A DNA stretch of 64,000 nt. Origin: Desulforamulus hydrothermalis Lam5 = DSM 18033 (GTDB taxonomy: Bacteria > Bacillota > Desulfotomaculia > Desulfotomaculales > Desulfotomaculaceae). The first letter of the stretch is position 1; each line of letters starts with the position of its first letter. The notes below the pieces were generated by a model. That model was not told where the DNA came from and made no database searches. It saw nothing but the letters and a program-made list of their open reading frames with translations. The stretch lies in assembly GCF_000315365.1 (NCBI RefSeq), contig NZ_CAOS01000013.1, positions 248,001-312,000 on the forward strand. Direction: 5' to 3'. Shown piece by piece: positions 16,710 to 26,993 of the stretch. Both the position numbers and the translations under genes were made by a program.

Positions 16710-17132
16710 TTAGGCGGAGAAATACCTATCCAGCAAGCCTTTAATGGCCCTGGCGTGGCGGGCTTCGTCTTTGGCTGCCTCATCAAAAACATCGTGGGCT
16801 TCGTCCACATCATTTTGCTTGGCCAGCACGGCTGCCTCTCTTTTGCTTTTATTCGACATGGTTTCGCCGGCCAGTGCTTTTTCCAAATTTTCTTTGGTAC
16901 TGCTGGAAATTTCGCCGTTTAGCTCCGCAAAACGAGCTGCATGCCAGGCTTCTTCCATGGCAATGGCCTTCAGTACCTCTGCTATTTCCGGATAGCCTTC
17001 CCGCTGGGCGTTTCTGGCTACCGCCAGGTACCAGCCTACCTCGCTGTTTTCTCCCCGGTAGTTTCTGTCCACATGCTCTTCTACCGCTGTTCCTTTACTG
17101 ACGCCGTATTTATTTTCGGTGGCAAATTCCAT
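16710..17132 (-). CDS. Rubrerythrin-like diiron protein
   Basis: Two ExxH-type iron motifs are visible as AMEEAWHAARFAE and AAKDEARHARAIKG, with further glutamates in VEEHVDRNYRGENSEVGWYL. The four-helix diiron domain is complete at 140 residues, but the rubredoxin tail of classic rubrerythrin is missing. Such proteins reduce peroxide or protect anaerobes from oxygen. AAGGAGG precedes the ATG. It is monocistronic and divergent from recO. Confidence 0.88.
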   Translation of the reverse strand: MEFATENKYGVSKGTAVEEHVDRNYRGENSEVGWYLAVARNAQREGYPEIAEVLKAIAMEEAWHAARFAELNGEISSSTKENLEKALAGETMSNKSKREAAVLAKQNDVDEAHDVFDEAAKDEARHARAIKGLLDRYFSA

Positions 17133-17238
17133 AATAAACCTCCTTTATGATGTACTGCTAATATTTTGTCCCATCTGCCGGGTTAATTTACGTTATAATA
17201 AAATAACTTATAAATAATCTAAGAAGGTGCCCGGTCGC

Positions 17239-18036
17239 ATGAAACTGTATAAACTGGATGCCATTGTTTTAAAAGCACGAGACATGCGGGAAGCGGATAA
17301 AATCATTACCCTTTATTCCGTACAAAGAGGCAAACAGCGGGTGGTGGCGCACGGGGCGGCCAAACCAAACAGCCGCAAGCGGGGGGCGGTTCAACCCTTC
17401 TGTTATGCAACCTTCCTGCTGCATCAGGGCAGGGAGATAGATTCCATCAGCCAGGCGGAATTGCGGGAAGCCTTTGCGGATTTAAGGATCGACCTGGAGC
17501 GGCTCACCGCAGCGGCCTATGTGGCCGAACTAACAGACGGCTTCACCGGAGAAGGCGAACCCAACCCGGGTATGTTTGCCCTGCTTTTAACAGCCCTGCA
17601 CTTGCTTGCGGCAGGTGAAATTGACCTAACCTTGCGCGCCTTTGAAGCAAAACTGTTAGATTTGGCAGGTTTTAAACCCGAGCTAAATGTCTGTTCAGGA
17701 TGCGGCACCCCCTTAAAGGATGCCCAAATATTTTTTGACAGCCGGTTGGGCGGCCTGCTGTGCCGGACCTGTGCTGCCGCAGCAAGTAAAGTTATGACCT
17801 TTAATCGGGGCACCCTGGAAGTGCTCAAGACATTCTACCGCTGGGAGCTGGCCAAACTCCGCCAATTAAAGGTGCCCGGGTCGATGCAAAAGGAACTGAA
17901 CAGCCTGCTGCGCGCATATATTGAATATAACCTGGAAAAAAGACTCAAAACTGCAGATTTTCTGGCTCGGCTGCATAAAAGTACCCCTGGCGGGGGTACA
18001 AATATATCAGGGAAAAAAGAGCCGGAAAAACCCTGA
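17239..18036 (+). CDS. recO: DNA repair protein RecO
   Basis: The N-terminal OB-fold (KLYKLDAIVLKARDMREADKI) and C-terminal helical domain with a four-cysteine zinc site (CSGCG and CRTC) define RecO. It loads RecA onto SSB-covered DNA in the RecFOR pathway. I choose ATG 17239 over GTG 17227 because the family begins just before this tyrosine-leucine segment. The length is 265 residues. In many Firmicutes recO follows era; here ubiX and rubrerythrin intervene on the other strand. Confidence 0.93.
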   Translation: MKLYKLDAIVLKARDMREADKIITLYSVQRGKQRVVAHGAAKPNSRKRGAVQPFCYATFLLHQGREIDSISQAELREAFADLRIDLERLTAAAYVAELTDGFTGEGEPNPGMFALLLTALHLLAAGEIDLTLRAFEAKLLDLAGFKPELNVCSGCGTPLKDAQIFFDSRLGGLLCRTCAAAASKVMTFNRGTLEVLKTFYRWELAKLRQLKVPGSMQKELNSLLRAYIEYNLEKRLKTADFLARLHKSTPGGGTNISGKKEPEKP

Positions 18037-18065
18037 CAGGGTCTGACCCAAAGGAGGCGTGTGCA

Positions 18066-18515
18066 GTGACCAGCGATCTGGAAAAAATCGACCTGTTGCG
18101 AGCCAGGCTGGGTGTCAGCTACAAAGAAGCAAAAGAGGCACTGGATGCAGCGAGTGGGGATGTAGTGCAGGCGCTGATTAAACTGGAAGAGAAAAACAGA
18201 AACTGGGGTGAAAAACTGCAAGGCAAAAGCAATGAAGTGATAGGACAGGTTAAGGCCTTGGTTGAAAAGGGTCAGAAAACCAAAATAAAAATCAAAAAAG
18301 ACGATAATACGGTAGTGGAATTTCCTGCTACCCTGGGTGCTTTGGGAGTCCTGGGGGCGATGGCCAGCACGCCTGTGTTGATTGTGGGGGCGCTGGGCAC
18401 CATCGCCGGGTTAGCCAACAACTACCGCCTGGAGTTCAGCGAGCCAGGCGACAACTGGCAGCCCGAGGTAGAAATACCGGAAGATGACCGGCGGGAAGAT
18501 TATCCGAAACATTAA
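18066..18515 (+). CDS. DUF4342 protein with UBA/TS-N-like N terminus
   Basis: Residues 1-45 resemble a UBA or EF-Ts N-terminal three-helix domain (LLRARLGVSYKEAKEALDAASGD). They are followed by a DUF4342 region with GQKTKIKIKKDDNTVVEFP and a short hydrophobic segment (LGALGVLGAMASTPVLIVGALGTIAG) that may enter the membrane. GTG 18066 lies behind AAAGGAGGCG. It sits between recO and glyQS, as in related Clostridia. The function is unknown. Confidence 0.85.
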   Translation: MTSDLEKIDLLRARLGVSYKEAKEALDAASGDVVQALIKLEEKNRNWGEKLQGKSNEVIGQVKALVEKGQKTKIKIKKDDNTVVEFPATLGALGVLGAMASTPVLIVGALGTIAGLANNYRLEFSEPGDNWQPEVEIPEDDRREDYPKH

Positions 18516-18534
18516 CAGCTTGTATTAGCAGCTA

Positions 18535-18563
18535 TTGACATAACATAAGTCTTTTGATAGATT
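18535..18563 (+). promoter_or_regulatory. Sigma-A promoter of the glyQS T-box transcript
   Basis: A perfect TTGACA is followed after 17 bases by TAGATT. It lies just upstream of the T-box leader. Confidence 0.7.
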
Positions 18564-18584
18564 TTTGTTGTGGAAATTTAAAAC

Positions 18585-18812
18585 ATGCGATGAGGGAAAG
18601 AGTGTTTGGCAGCAAGTTTTAGCAGCGAGCCGGGAGGGTGAAAGCCGGCAAAACGGGCCAAATACGGGGGTTCCTGAGCAGCGGGGGGAAAGCCTGCAAC
18701 AGGTGAGTAAAACCCGCACCAAATGAAGGCGGGCTGCGCATGCAGCCAAGCAGGGTGGAACCGCGGGAATGACCTCCCGTCCCTGACGTAATGTCAGTGA
18801 CGGGAGTTTTTA
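18585..18812 (+). promoter_or_regulatory. Glycine T-box riboswitch with terminator
   Basis: The conserved T-box AGGGTGGAACCGCGGG lies at 18752-18767. The terminator CTCCCGTC/GACGGGAG with a T-run spans 18774-18812. Stem I is visible through GTGTTTGGC (about 18603) pairing with GCCAAATAC (about 18657). The following genes are glyQ and glyS, so uncharged tRNA-Gly should stabilise the antiterminator. The specifier codon cannot be read with certainty. Confidence 0.93.
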
Positions 18813-18846
18813 TTTTAGCAGCACAAACAGAAGGAGGTACATTACT

Positions 18847-19734
18847 TTGAATTTCCAGGACTTAATTTTGACCCTAAACAAATTTTGGTCCGAACAAAAC
18901 TGTATTATTCAGCAGCCCTATGATATTGAAAAGGGCGCCGGCACCATGAACCCGGCTACTTTTTTACGGGCCTTGGGGCCGGAACCCTGGCGGGTGGCTT
19001 ATGTGGAACCTTCCCGGCGCCCCACCGACGGCCGCTATGGCGAAAACCCCAACCGGCTGCAACATTATTTTCAATACCAGGTAATCCTTAAACCGTCCCC
19101 GGACGATGTCATCCCTGTTTATCTGGATTCCCTGCGGGCCATCGGTATTGATCCGGACAAGCATGATATACGCTTTGTGGAGGATAACTGGGAGTCCCCT
19201 ACCCTGGGTGCCTGGGGATTGGGCTGGGAAGTATGGCTGGACGGCATGGAAATCACCCAGTTTACCTATTTCCAACAGTGCGGCGGCATAGACTGCCGGC
19301 CGGTCAGTGCGGAAATAACCTATGGTCTGGAAAGGCTGGCCATGTTTATCCAGAAGAAGGACAGCGTCTTTGATATTATTTGGGTGGATGATATTACTTA
19401 CGGTGATGTTTACCACCAGAATGAGGTTGAGCAATCCGCTTATAACTTTGAAACAGCCAATACCGACATGTTGTTTGAATTGTTTGACATGTATGAGAGC
19501 GAGGCCAGCCGCACCCTGGAAAAGGGATTGGTGCTGCCGGCTTACGATTATGTCTTGAAATGTTCCCATACCTTCAACCTGTTGGATGCCAGAGGCGCCA
19601 TCAGTGTTTCCGAACGCCAGGGCTTTATTGCCCGGGTCAGACAAATGGCCCGAGCCTGTGCCCAGGCCTATGTGGCACAGCGTGAAAAACTGGGATTCCC
19701 CCTGCTGAAGAAAGGTGGTAACATAAATGGCTAA
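18847..19734 (+). CDS. glyQ: Glycyl-tRNA synthetase, alpha subunit
   Basis: The 295-residue alpha chain of the bacterial alpha2beta2 enzyme starts with [20 protein letters not shown] and the class II motif 2-like [25 protein letters not shown] 18847 is preceded by AGAAGGAGGT. It charges tRNA-Gly together with glyS, which it overlaps by eight bases. Control by the T-box is described above. Confidence 0.97.
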   Translation: MNFQDLILTLNKFWSEQNCIIQQPYDIEKGAGTMNPATFLRALGPEPWRVAYVEPSRRPTDGRYGENPNRLQHYFQYQVILKPSPDDVIPVYLDSLRAIGIDPDKHDIRFVEDNWESPTLGAWGLGWEVWLDGMEITQFTYFQQCGGIDCRPVSAEITYGLERLAMFIQKKDSVFDIIWVDDITYGDVYHQNEVEQSAYNFETANTDMLFELFDMYESEASRTLEKGLVLPAYDYVLKCSHTFNLLDARGAISVSERQGFIARVRQMARACAQAYVAQREKLGFPLLKKGGNING

Positions 19735-21814
19735 AGATTTTTTACTGGAAATCGGTATTGAAGAAATGCCTGCCCGTTTTCTGGGGCCGGCTTTAGCACA
19801 ATTAAAAGAACTGGCTGCCAAGACCCTGCAGGAGCAGCGCCTGGCTTACGGCGATATTCATACCTACGGCACCCCCCGCCGGCTGGTGCTGCATGTCAAG
19901 GAATTGGCCGATCATCAGGCAGCCCTGGCCAAAGAAGTAAAGGGGCCGGCCAAAAAGGCCGCTTTTGACGTAGACGGCAATCCCACCAAAGCCATTTTAG
20001 GTTTTATCCGTTCCCAGGGGGTTGCCTTGGAAGACCTGGTGGTACGCCATATCGGCCAGGTGGAATACCTGTATGCCTTGAAGCAGGAGGAAGGCCGTCC
20101 CGCTGCTCAAGTATTGGCAGACATCTGTCCCGCTTTGGTTACCGGCTTGCATTTTCCTAAGCCCATGCGCTGGGGCAGCGGCGAGCTGCGCTTTGCCCGG
20201 CCCATTCGCTGGCTGTTGGCACTGTTTGGCCAGGAGGTGGTACCCTTTGAGCTGGCCGGCTTAACAGCCGACCGCTTTACCTACGGTCACCGCTTTTTAT
20301 CCGGCGGCCCCCTGGAGGTATTAAATCCGGCCGACTACTTTGCCAAAATTCGGGCTGCCTATGTACTGGTGGATCCCGTCGAGCGTAAGAACCTTATCTG
20401 GCAGCAGGTGCAGCAGCTGGCCGCTGCCCAGGGGGGGACGGTGGAAAAAGACGAAGACCTGCTGGACGAAATTACCAACATCCTGGAGTGGCCCACCGCC
20501 CTGTGCGGCAGTTTTGACCCGGATTATTTAAAATTGCCGGCAGCTGTGCTGGTAACGCCCATGCGGGAACACCAGCGTTATTTCCCTGTTATTGGCAAGG
20601 ACGGCAAACTTTTAAATAAATTTATTGCCGTAAGAAACGGTACTGATGCATATATAGAAATTGTGACCGCAGGTAACGAAAAGGTGCTGCGGGCCCGCCT
20701 GGCCGATGCTGCCTTCTTCTTTGAAGAGGATTTAAAACAGCCCCTGGCCGGCAAGGTTAACGGTTTGAAGAAAGTTGTATTCCTGGAGGGGCTTGGCTCT
20801 ATTGCCGATAAAGTGGATCGTATCGGGGCCCTGGCTGATCACCTGGCCGATGAACTGGCTGCCGACGAGCAAACTAAAGAAAAAATCCAGCGGGCCGCCC
20901 TGCTGGCCAAAGCCGACCTGGTTACCAACATGGTTTACGAATTTCCCGAACTGCAGGGCGAAATGGGGCGCGAATATGCCCTGCGCAACGGCGAAGATCC
21001 GCTGGTGGCGGAGGCCGTTTTTGAGCATTACTTGCCCCGGTTTGCCGGCGACAACCTGCCCGCGACACTGGCGGGACGTGTCTTAAGCCTGGCTGATAAA
21101 ACAGATACCGTAGTGGGTTGCTTTGCCATCGGGATCCAGCCCACCGGTTCTCAAGATCCCTATGCCCTGCGCCGCCAGGCCCTGGGCATCTGCCACATAT
21201 TAATTGAAGGTAAAATCCACCTGTCCCTTAAACAGTTGATTGCCTGGGCTTACCAGGGTTATGACCAGGTGGTGGAATTAAAGCATAATTTAACCCAGGT
21301 TACCGCCGAGATTGAAGAATTTTTCAAGCAGCGCCTGAAGGGTATCCTGGGTGACAAAGGGCTTTCCTACGATACTGTGGAAGCAGTGCTGGCGGCCGGC
21401 TTTGATGACCTGGCCGACGTGGTGGACAGAGGTTTAGCGGTGGCTGCTTTCCGTCATCAGCCTGCCTTTGCTGCCCTGCTGACCGCCTTTAACCGGGCCA
21501 ACAACCTGGCCAAACAGGCAGCTGCCGCAGAAATTCAGCCGGCCCGCCTGGAGCACCCCGCCGAGCAGGAGTTATACCATCGCCTGTCGGCTCTCCGGCA
21601 GGAAGTACAATCTATGCTGCAGGCCAGGGATTATGCCGCCGCCCTGCAGTGTATCGCCACCATCCAGCCACCCTTGGACGCTTTCTTTGAACAGGTAATG
21701 GTTATGGTAGAGGATGCGGAATTAAAGAACAACCGCCTGGCACTGTTAAAAGGGCTGGTGGAATTAAGCAAAAGTGTGGCAGATTTTAGCAAAATTGTGG
21801 TGGATACAAAATAG
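19727..21814 (+). CDS. glyS: Glycyl-tRNA synthetase, beta subunit
   Basis: The 695-residue beta chain begins [21 protein letters not shown], the family hallmark, and carries the central HD-like region and a C-terminal anticodon-binding domain. It recognises tRNA-Gly for the alpha subunit. AAAGGTGG lies inside the end of glyQ. The length is normal and no disruption is seen. Confidence 0.97.
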   Translation: MAKDFLLEIGIEEMPARFLGPALAQLKELAAKTLQEQRLAYGDIHTYGTPRRLVLHVKELADHQAALAKEVKGPAKKAAFDVDGNPTKAILGFIRSQGVALEDLVVRHIGQVEYLYALKQEEGRPAAQVLADICPALVTGLHFPKPMRWGSGELRFARPIRWLLALFGQEVVPFELAGLTADRFTYGHRFLSGGPLEVLNPADYFAKIRAAYVLVDPVERKNLIWQQVQQLAAAQGGTVEKDEDLLDEITNILEWPTALCGSFDPDYLKLPAAVLVTPMREHQRYFPVIGKDGKLLNKFIAVRNGTDAYIEIVTAGNEKVLRARLADAAFFFEEDLKQPLAGKVNGLKKVVFLEGLGSIADKVDRIGALADHLADELAADEQTKEKIQRAALLAKADLVTNMVYEFPELQGEMGREYALRNGEDPLVAEAVFEHYLPRFAGDNLPATLAGRVLSLADKTDTVVGCFAIGIQPTGSQDPYALRRQALGICHILIEGKIHLSLKQLIAWAYQGYDQVVELKHNLTQVTAEIEEFFKQRLKGILGDKGLSYDTVEAVLAAGFDDLADVVDRGLAVAAFRHQPAFAALLTAFNRANNLAKQAAAAEIQPARLEHPAEQELYHRLSALRQEVQSMLQARDYAAALQCIATIQPPLDAFFEQVMVMVEDAELKNNRLALLKGLVELSKSVADFSKIVVDTK

Positions 21815-21830
21815 CATTAAAATTTAGCTA

Positions 21831-21871
21831 AAAATATTTCGTAAAAGTAGGGATTTTTTACGAAAAATATT
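21831..21871. promoter_or_regulatory. Inverted repeat ahead of ccpN
   Basis: AATATTTCGTAAAA and TTTTACGAAAAATATT face each other with one extra base. The sequence is AT-rich and lacks a T-run, so it looks more like an operator than a terminator. CcpN could bind here to control its own operon; this is inference. Confidence 0.4.
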
Positions 21872-21932
21872 ATATATTATAAGTGTTGATTTCTTAATTA
21901 GTATGTTACATTTGAGGTTGGTGGGTGAGGGG

Positions 21933-22568
21933 ATGGAACTTTCCAAGCGGCAGGAAACCATCATAGAAATTGTCAAAAAACATGGCCCCATCACCGGTGA
22001 ACAAATTGCGGAAAAGCTTAACCTGACCAGAGCCACCCTGCGACCGGATTTATCTATTCTTACAATGGCAGGGCTGCTGGAGGCCAGGCCGCGTGTAGGA
22101 TATTTTTACAGCGGCAAGGCCACCGACCGGGTGCTGGCAGATAAGATTACCCGCATTAAGGTGGGGGATGTCAAGTCGGTACCCATTGTGGTGCCCGAGG
22201 ACTGCTCGGTGTATGACGCAGTGGTGACCATGTTTATTGAAGATGTCGGGACTCTTTACGTTGTTCGGCAAGGCGGCCTGCTGGAAGGAGTTGTGTCCCG
22301 CAAGGACCTGTTAAAGACCACCCTGGGGGGGCATGACATTCATAAGCTGCCGGTGGGCGTGATAATGACCCGGATGCCAAACGTGCACATGACCTTTGAA
22401 AACGATTCCGTATGGCTGGCCGCCCACAAGCTGTTAACCCATGAGGTGGACTCACTGCCGGTGGTACGGGCAGTGCCGGGCAGCAAGCACAAAGACTATG
22501 AGGTCATCGGCAGGTTTTCTAAGACCAACGTAACCCGGCTCTTTGTTGAATTAGGAGAAGGGGCTTGA
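21933..22568 (+). CDS. ccpN: CcpN-type repressor (HTH + two CBS domains)
   Basis: An N-terminal winged helix ([37 protein letters not shown] in sections) is joined to a tandem CBS pair (about residues 75-205), which senses adenine nucleotides in related proteins. In Bacillus CcpN represses gluconeogenic genes. Here it directly precedes the PPDK regulatory protein and ppdK, so local control of that pathway is likely. ATG 21933 is the family start. The stop lies 13 bases before the next initiation site. Confidence 0.9.
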   Translation: MELSKRQETIIEIVKKHGPITGEQIAEKLNLTRATLRPDLSILTMAGLLEARPRVGYFYSGKATDRVLADKITRIKVGDVKSVPIVVPEDCSVYDAVVTMFIEDVGTLYVVRQGGLLEGVVSRKDLLKTTLGGHDIHKLPVGVIMTRMPNVHMTFENDSVWLAAHKLLTHEVDSLPVVRAVPGSKHKDYEVIGRFSKTNVTRLFVELGEGA

Positions 22569-22581
22569 GGAGGGGTTAACC

Positions 22582-23412
22582 ATTATTGCGCCGAAAGACG
22601 ACAATCCGGTGGTTTACATAGTATCAGACTCCATCGGTGAAACTGCGGAACTGGTAGCTAAGGCCGCTGTCAGCCAATTTAACGGCGGCAACGTGCAGAT
22701 TCGCCGGGTTCCCTATGTCAACGATCCCCAGGATATTGTTGATATTATTGATGAAGCCAAGGGCCAAAATTGTATTATTGCTTTTACCCTGGTACTGCCG
22801 GAGCTGCGGGAGGTGCTGGTGCGGGAAGCCGACCGGCACCACATTCCCACCGTGGATATTATGGGTCCCTTTTTGGATGCCCTGACCTTAATCACGGCCG
22901 GCCCGCCCAAACTGGAACCCGGCCTGGTCCGCAAACTGGATGAAGAATATTTCCGGCGGGTAGAGGCCATTGAATTTGCAGTTAAATATGACGACGGCAA
23001 AGATCCCCGGGGTATTCTCCGGGCTGATCTGGTAATTTTAGGGGTGTCCCGCACTTCCAAGACACCCCTCAGCATGTACCTGGCTCACAAGCGAATTAAA
23101 GCCGCCAATGTGCCGCTGGTGCCGGAAGTGGCACCTCCCCAGGAGATTTTTAACCTGCCGCCCCATAAAGTAATTGGTTTAACTATTAAACCCCAGCAGT
23201 TAAACGTGATTCGTACCGAACGGTTAAAAACCCTCGGTCTCACGTCCCATGCGGATTATGCCAGTCCTGAACGCATTTTGAAAGAACTGGAGTACGCCGA
23301 GGGGATTATGAAGCGGATCGGCTGCCCGGTCATTGATGTTACCAATAAAGCTGTTGAAGAAACAGCCAGCAAGGTGCTGGAGATTTATTACCGTGGCGAA
23401 AGACACCGGTAA
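22582..23412 (+). CDS. PPDK regulatory protein (bifunctional kinase/pyrophosphorylase)
   Basis: The DUF299 (PDRP) family is recognised by [18 protein letters not shown] and the P-loop-like [17 protein letters not shown]. It switches pyruvate, phosphate dikinase off by ADP-dependent phosphorylation of a threonine near the catalytic histidine and on by phosphorolysis. The strong site GAGGAGGGG ends seven bases before ATT 22582, whereas the first standard start, GTG 22609, lies 33 bases away with no ribosome site. I therefore call ATT as the initiation codon. The length is then 276 residues. Its target ppdK follows after 33 bases. Confidence 0.9.
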   Translation: MIAPKDDNPVVYIVSDSIGETAELVAKAAVSQFNGGNVQIRRVPYVNDPQDIVDIIDEAKGQNCIIAFTLVLPELREVLVREADRHHIPTVDIMGPFLDALTLITAGPPKLEPGLVRKLDEEYFRRVEAIEFAVKYDDGKDPRGILRADLVILGVSRTSKTPLSMYLAHKRIKAANVPLVPEVAPPQEIFNLPPHKVIGLTIKPQQLNVIRTERLKTLGLTSHADYASPERILKELEYAEGIMKRIGCPVIDVTNKAVEETASKVLEIYYRGERHR

Positions 23413-23445
23413 ACAGTAAAGCAAGTAGTCGAGGAGGGAATTGAA

Positions 23446-26091
23446 GTGGCGAACAAGAAATACGTGTATACGTTTTCTGAAGGAAGAGCTGATATGAAAA
23501 GTCTTTTGGGCGGCAAAGGCGCCAACTTGGCTGAAATGACCAATATCGGTCTGCCGGTTCCCCCGGGCTTCACCATTACCACCGAGGCTTGTAAAGAATT
23601 TTACCTGGCCGGGCGGCAGTTTCCTGCCGGTATGGTAGAAGAAGTGGAAGAAAAGATTGCCTGGCTGGAACAAACCCTGGGCAAAAAATTTGGCGATCCC
23701 AACGGGCCCCTGTTGGTTTCCGTCCGTTCCGGTGCCGTCATCTCCATGCCGGGCATGATGGATACCGTTCTCAACCTGGGCCTCAACGACCGGACAGTAA
23801 TCGGCCTGGCGGCCGGCAGCGGCAATCCCCGCTGGGCATATGACTGTTATCGCCGGTTTATCCAAATGTTTGGCGATGTGGTGCTGGGCATTGAGCACCA
23901 TAATTTTGAGGCTGTTTTGGAGGAGCAAAAATACAAGCGTCAGGTTCAGTATGATAATCAACTGACGGCTGAAGACTGGCAGCAGGTGATTGAAAAATAC
24001 AAATTTATTGTGCGCCGGGAGACCGGCAGCGAATTCCCGCAGGATCCCAAAGAACAGCTCTACAAAGCCATTTACGCCGTATTCAATTCCTGGGAAAACG
24101 ACCGCGCCATAGTTTACCGCCGGATTCATAAAATCCCTGATGACCTGGGCACTGCCGTTAATGTACAGGCCATGGTATTCGGCAACATGGGGGATGATTG
24201 CGGCACCGGCGTGGCCTTTACCCGCAATCCCTCCACCGGTGAAAAAATGCTCTACGGTGAATTTCTCACCAACGCCCAGGGGGAGGATGTGGTGGCAGGC
24301 ATCCGTACCCCGCGCCCGATAGCCAAACTGCAGGAAGAAATGCCGGATGTTTATCAACAGTTTGTCCGCATTTGCACCCTGCTGGAAAACCATTACAGAG
24401 ATATGCAGGATATAGAGTTTACCATTGAACGGGGCAAGTTATGGATGCTGCAAACCCGTAACGGCAAGCGCACAGCCCAGGCGGCCATCCGCATTGCGGT
24501 GGAGATGGTGGATGAAGGCATTATCAGCAAAGAAACTGCCATAACCAGAGTTGATCCCGGCCAGCTGGACCAGCTGCTGCACCGCCGCATTGACCCCGCC
24601 GCCCAACTAAATGTAATTGCCAAAGGCTTGCCGGCATCTCCCGGCTCTGCTTCGGGTACGGTTGTCTTTAACGCTGACCGGGCAGAAAACCTCAGCCAGC
24701 AGGGGCAAAAAGTGATTCTGGTGGGTACGGAAACCACCCCGGACGACATTCACGGCATGGTGGCGTCCCAGGGTATTCTCACCTCCCGGGGCGGCATGAC
24801 CAGTCACGCTGCGGTGGTGGCCCGGGGTATGGGCAAACCCTGTGTTTGCGGTTGTGAAGCCATAAAAATAGATTACGAAAACAAGCAGTTTACAGTGGGC
24901 GATATTGTTGTAAAAGAAGGCCACGTTATTTCCATCGACGGTTCCACCGGTCAAGTAATCCTGGGTGAGGTGCCAATGATCGAGCCCGAGTTGTCGGCTG
25001 AGTTTCAAAAACTGCTGCAGTGGGCGGATGAAATCCGTACCCTGGGTGTCCGGGCCAATGCCGATACCCCCGAGGATGCTGCCAAAGCCAGAGAGTTTGG
25101 CGCCGAGGGTATTGGTTTAACCCGTACCGAGCATATGTTTATGGCCCAGGATCGCCTGCCCATTGTCCAGCAGATGATTCTGGCTGCCGATCCGGAAGAA
25201 AGGGCAGCGGCGCTGGCCAAACTGTTACCCATGCAGGAAGGGGACTTTTACGGCATTTTAAAAGCTATGGCCGGCCTGCCGGTGTGCATCCGCCTGCTGG
25301 ATCCGCCGTTGCACGAATTCCTGCCTAACGGGGAAGAATTGGCGGTGGAAATCAGCCGGCTCAAACTGACCGGCGGACCGGCAGCGGAGCTGCAGCAAAA
25401 AGAAGAACTGCTGCGCAAAGTACGTTCTTTGTCCGAGTTTAACCCCATGCTGGGGCACCGGGGCTGCCGTCTTGGCATTACCTGGCCGGAAGTATATGCC
25501 ATGCAGGCCAGGGCCGTTTTCCAGGCTACGGCCCGGCTGGTACAGGAAGGCTACCGGGTTGAACCGGAAGTGGAAATACCGCTGGTGATTGATGTTAAAG
25601 AACTGGCCTACCTGCGGCAGTTGGTGGAAAGCGTGGCAGAGGAAGTAAAACAAGCAACCGGTGTGGCTTTCCACTACACCGTGGGCACCATGATTGAAGT
25701 GCCCAGGGCAGCCCTGCTGGCCGACGAAATTGCCACCCAGGCGGAATTCTTCTCCTTTGGTACCAACGATTTGACCCAAACCACCCTGGGCTTCTCCCGG
25801 GATGATGCCGAGGGCAAGTTTATGCAACCCTACCTGGAAAAGAAAATCCTGGCCGAAAACCCCTTCATTGTGCTGGACCGCAAGGGCGTTGGCAAGCTCA
25901 TGCAATGGACGGTGGAAAATGCCCGCCGGGTGAAACCCGACCTGTTAATCGGTATTTGCGGTGAGCATGGCGGCGAACCCAGCTCGGTGGAATTCTGCCA
26001 CCGGATCGGTTTAAACTATGTCAGCTGCTCCCCTTACCGGGTACCTGTGGCCCGGTTGGCAGCCGCCCAGGCAAAAGTTAAAAACAGCTAA
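23446..26091 (+). CDS. ppdK: Pyruvate, phosphate dikinase
   Basis: This 881-residue enzyme interconverts pyruvate, ATP and phosphate with PEP, AMP and pyrophosphate. It has an N-terminal ATP-grasp domain, a central swivelling domain with GGMTSHAAVVARGMGKPC (His454 catalytic, Thr452 the expected regulatory site), and a C-terminal PEP-binding barrel with TRTEHMF and GTNDLTQTTLGFSRDD. GTG 23446 follows GAGGAGGG. The presence of the threonine two residues before the histidine fits control by the upstream regulatory protein. A strong terminator follows. Confidence 0.97.
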   Translation: MANKKYVYTFSEGRADMKSLLGGKGANLAEMTNIGLPVPPGFTITTEACKEFYLAGRQFPAGMVEEVEEKIAWLEQTLGKKFGDPNGPLLVSVRSGAVISMPGMMDTVLNLGLNDRTVIGLAAGSGNPRWAYDCYRRFIQMFGDVVLGIEHHNFEAVLEEQKYKRQVQYDNQLTAEDWQQVIEKYKFIVRRETGSEFPQDPKEQLYKAIYAVFNSWENDRAIVYRRIHKIPDDLGTAVNVQAMVFGNMGDDCGTGVAFTRNPSTGEKMLYGEFLTNAQGEDVVAGIRTPRPIAKLQEEMPDVYQQFVRICTLLENHYRDMQDIEFTIERGKLWMLQTRNGKRTAQAAIRIAVEMVDEGIISKETAITRVDPGQLDQLLHRRIDPAAQLNVIAKGLPASPGSASGTVVFNADRAENLSQQGQKVILVGTETTPDDIHGMVASQGILTSRGGMTSHAAVVARGMGKPCVCGCEAIKIDYENKQFTVGDIVVKEGHVISIDGSTGQVILGEVPMIEPELSAEFQKLLQWADEIRTLGVRANADTPEDAAKAREFGAEGIGLTRTEHMFMAQDRLPIVQQMILAADPEERAAALAKLLPMQEGDFYGILKAMAGLPVCIRLLDPPLHEFLPNGEELAVEISRLKLTGGPAAELQQKEELLRKVRSLSEFNPMLGHRGCRLGITWPEVYAMQARAVFQATARLVQEGYRVEPEVEIPLVIDVKELAYLRQLVESVAEEVKQATGVAFHYTVGTMIEVPRAALLADEIATQAEFFSFGTNDLTQTTLGFSRDDAEGKFMQPYLEKKILAENPFIVLDRKGVGKLMQWTVENARRVKPDLLIGICGEHGGEPSSVEFCHRIGLNYVSCSPYRVPVARLAAAQAKVKNS

Positions 26092-26111
26092 CGAAAAACT
26101 ATCAGCATGTA

Positions 26112-26148
26112 TTTAAGAGGGCAGCGCAAGCTGCCCTCTTAAACTGTT
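26112..26148 (+). terminator. Terminator after ppdK
   Basis: TTTAAGAGGGCAGC and its exact complement GCTGCCCTCTTAAA enclose a GCAA tetraloop. This very stable 14-bp hairpin lies 20 bases past the ppdK stop. The T-run is short, so it may also act as an RNA-end stabiliser. Confidence 0.8.
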
Positions 26149-26323
26149 AAGGCGGTTTGTGATCTCCGGCCGGTCAAGGGGCAGATAGAGGCGATTCCCT
26201 GCATTATTAGCAGCAAAGTCTGAATACCGCAGGTACATGAACCTTTCCTTACAAAATTATTACGCATAAAAGGATTTGCCGGGCCTCCGTCGAAATTACC
26301 TGCATAAAGAGAGGCAGGAAGAT

Positions 26324-26920
26324 ATGAAGGCATTACGACTGTTTATTGCCGTCCGGCTGCCTGACAGCATCAAGCAGCGGCTGGCCGCCGTCCAGGCTGT
26401 GCTGCGGCAAACCGGGGCGGCTGTTAAATGGGTGGAGCAGCATCAATTTCATCTTACATTAAAATTCTTAGGAGAAACCCCGCCGCCACAGGTACCGGCT
26501 ATTGTAGAAGCTATCCGGACGTGCGGTGCGGCTGCCGCTCCTTTTGAACTGAGCCTGGGCAGCCTTGGCGTTTTTCCTGACCGGGGTAAGCCCAGGGTGA
26601 TTTGGGCCGGGCTGGGGGGAAACCGGCAGGCCCTGACGGCTTTACAGGCATGCCTGGAACAACAACTGATGCCGCTGGGCTTCCCGCCGGAAAACCGGCC
26701 TTACACGCCCCACTTAACCCTGGGGCGGTTCCGGCAGCCGGGGGCGGATGCTGAGCTGCTCGGGCAAATGGCGCGGCACAAGCATTCCTTACAGGGAGAG
26801 TGGCAGGTAGCCGACCTGCACCTGATGCAAAGTGTCCTGACACCCCGGGGGCCTGTTTATACCATTCTTGCCGCGGTACCGCTGCACTCGCCGGGTCTAT
26901 CCTCAAGCAATCCGGCATAA
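26324..26920 (+). CDS. thpR: RNA 2',3'-cyclic phosphodiesterase (2H family)
   Basis: Two HxT/HxTL motifs of the 2H phosphoesterase family are visible as FHLTLKFLGE and PYTPHLTLGRF. The protein starts KALRLFIAVRLPDSIKQRL, typical of ThpR/LigT, which opens 2',3'-cyclic phosphates on RNA. ATG 26324 behind GGCAGGAAG is preferred over the longer frame from 26276. The length is 198 residues. No partner gene is suggested by the context. Confidence 0.92.
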   Translation: MKALRLFIAVRLPDSIKQRLAAVQAVLRQTGAAVKWVEQHQFHLTLKFLGETPPPQVPAIVEAIRTCGAAAAPFELSLGSLGVFPDRGKPRVIWAGLGGNRQALTALQACLEQQLMPLGFPPENRPYTPHLTLGRFRQPGADAELLGQMARHKHSLQGEWQVADLHLMQSVLTPRGPVYTILAAVPLHSPGLSSSNPA

Positions 26921-26993
26921 GGTGATATAAATACGCAAGACTTGTATTGGTCGCAAAATGTTATGCCTTGCCCATGATCAAGGAGGAAAAAAC

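Noticed and set aside
23224-24393. 389-codon minus-strand open frame across the PPDK regulator and ppdK
   Set aside because: It is antisense to two certain genes with clear domain motifs, has no ribosome site and shows no family likeness. It reflects GC-biased codon positions.
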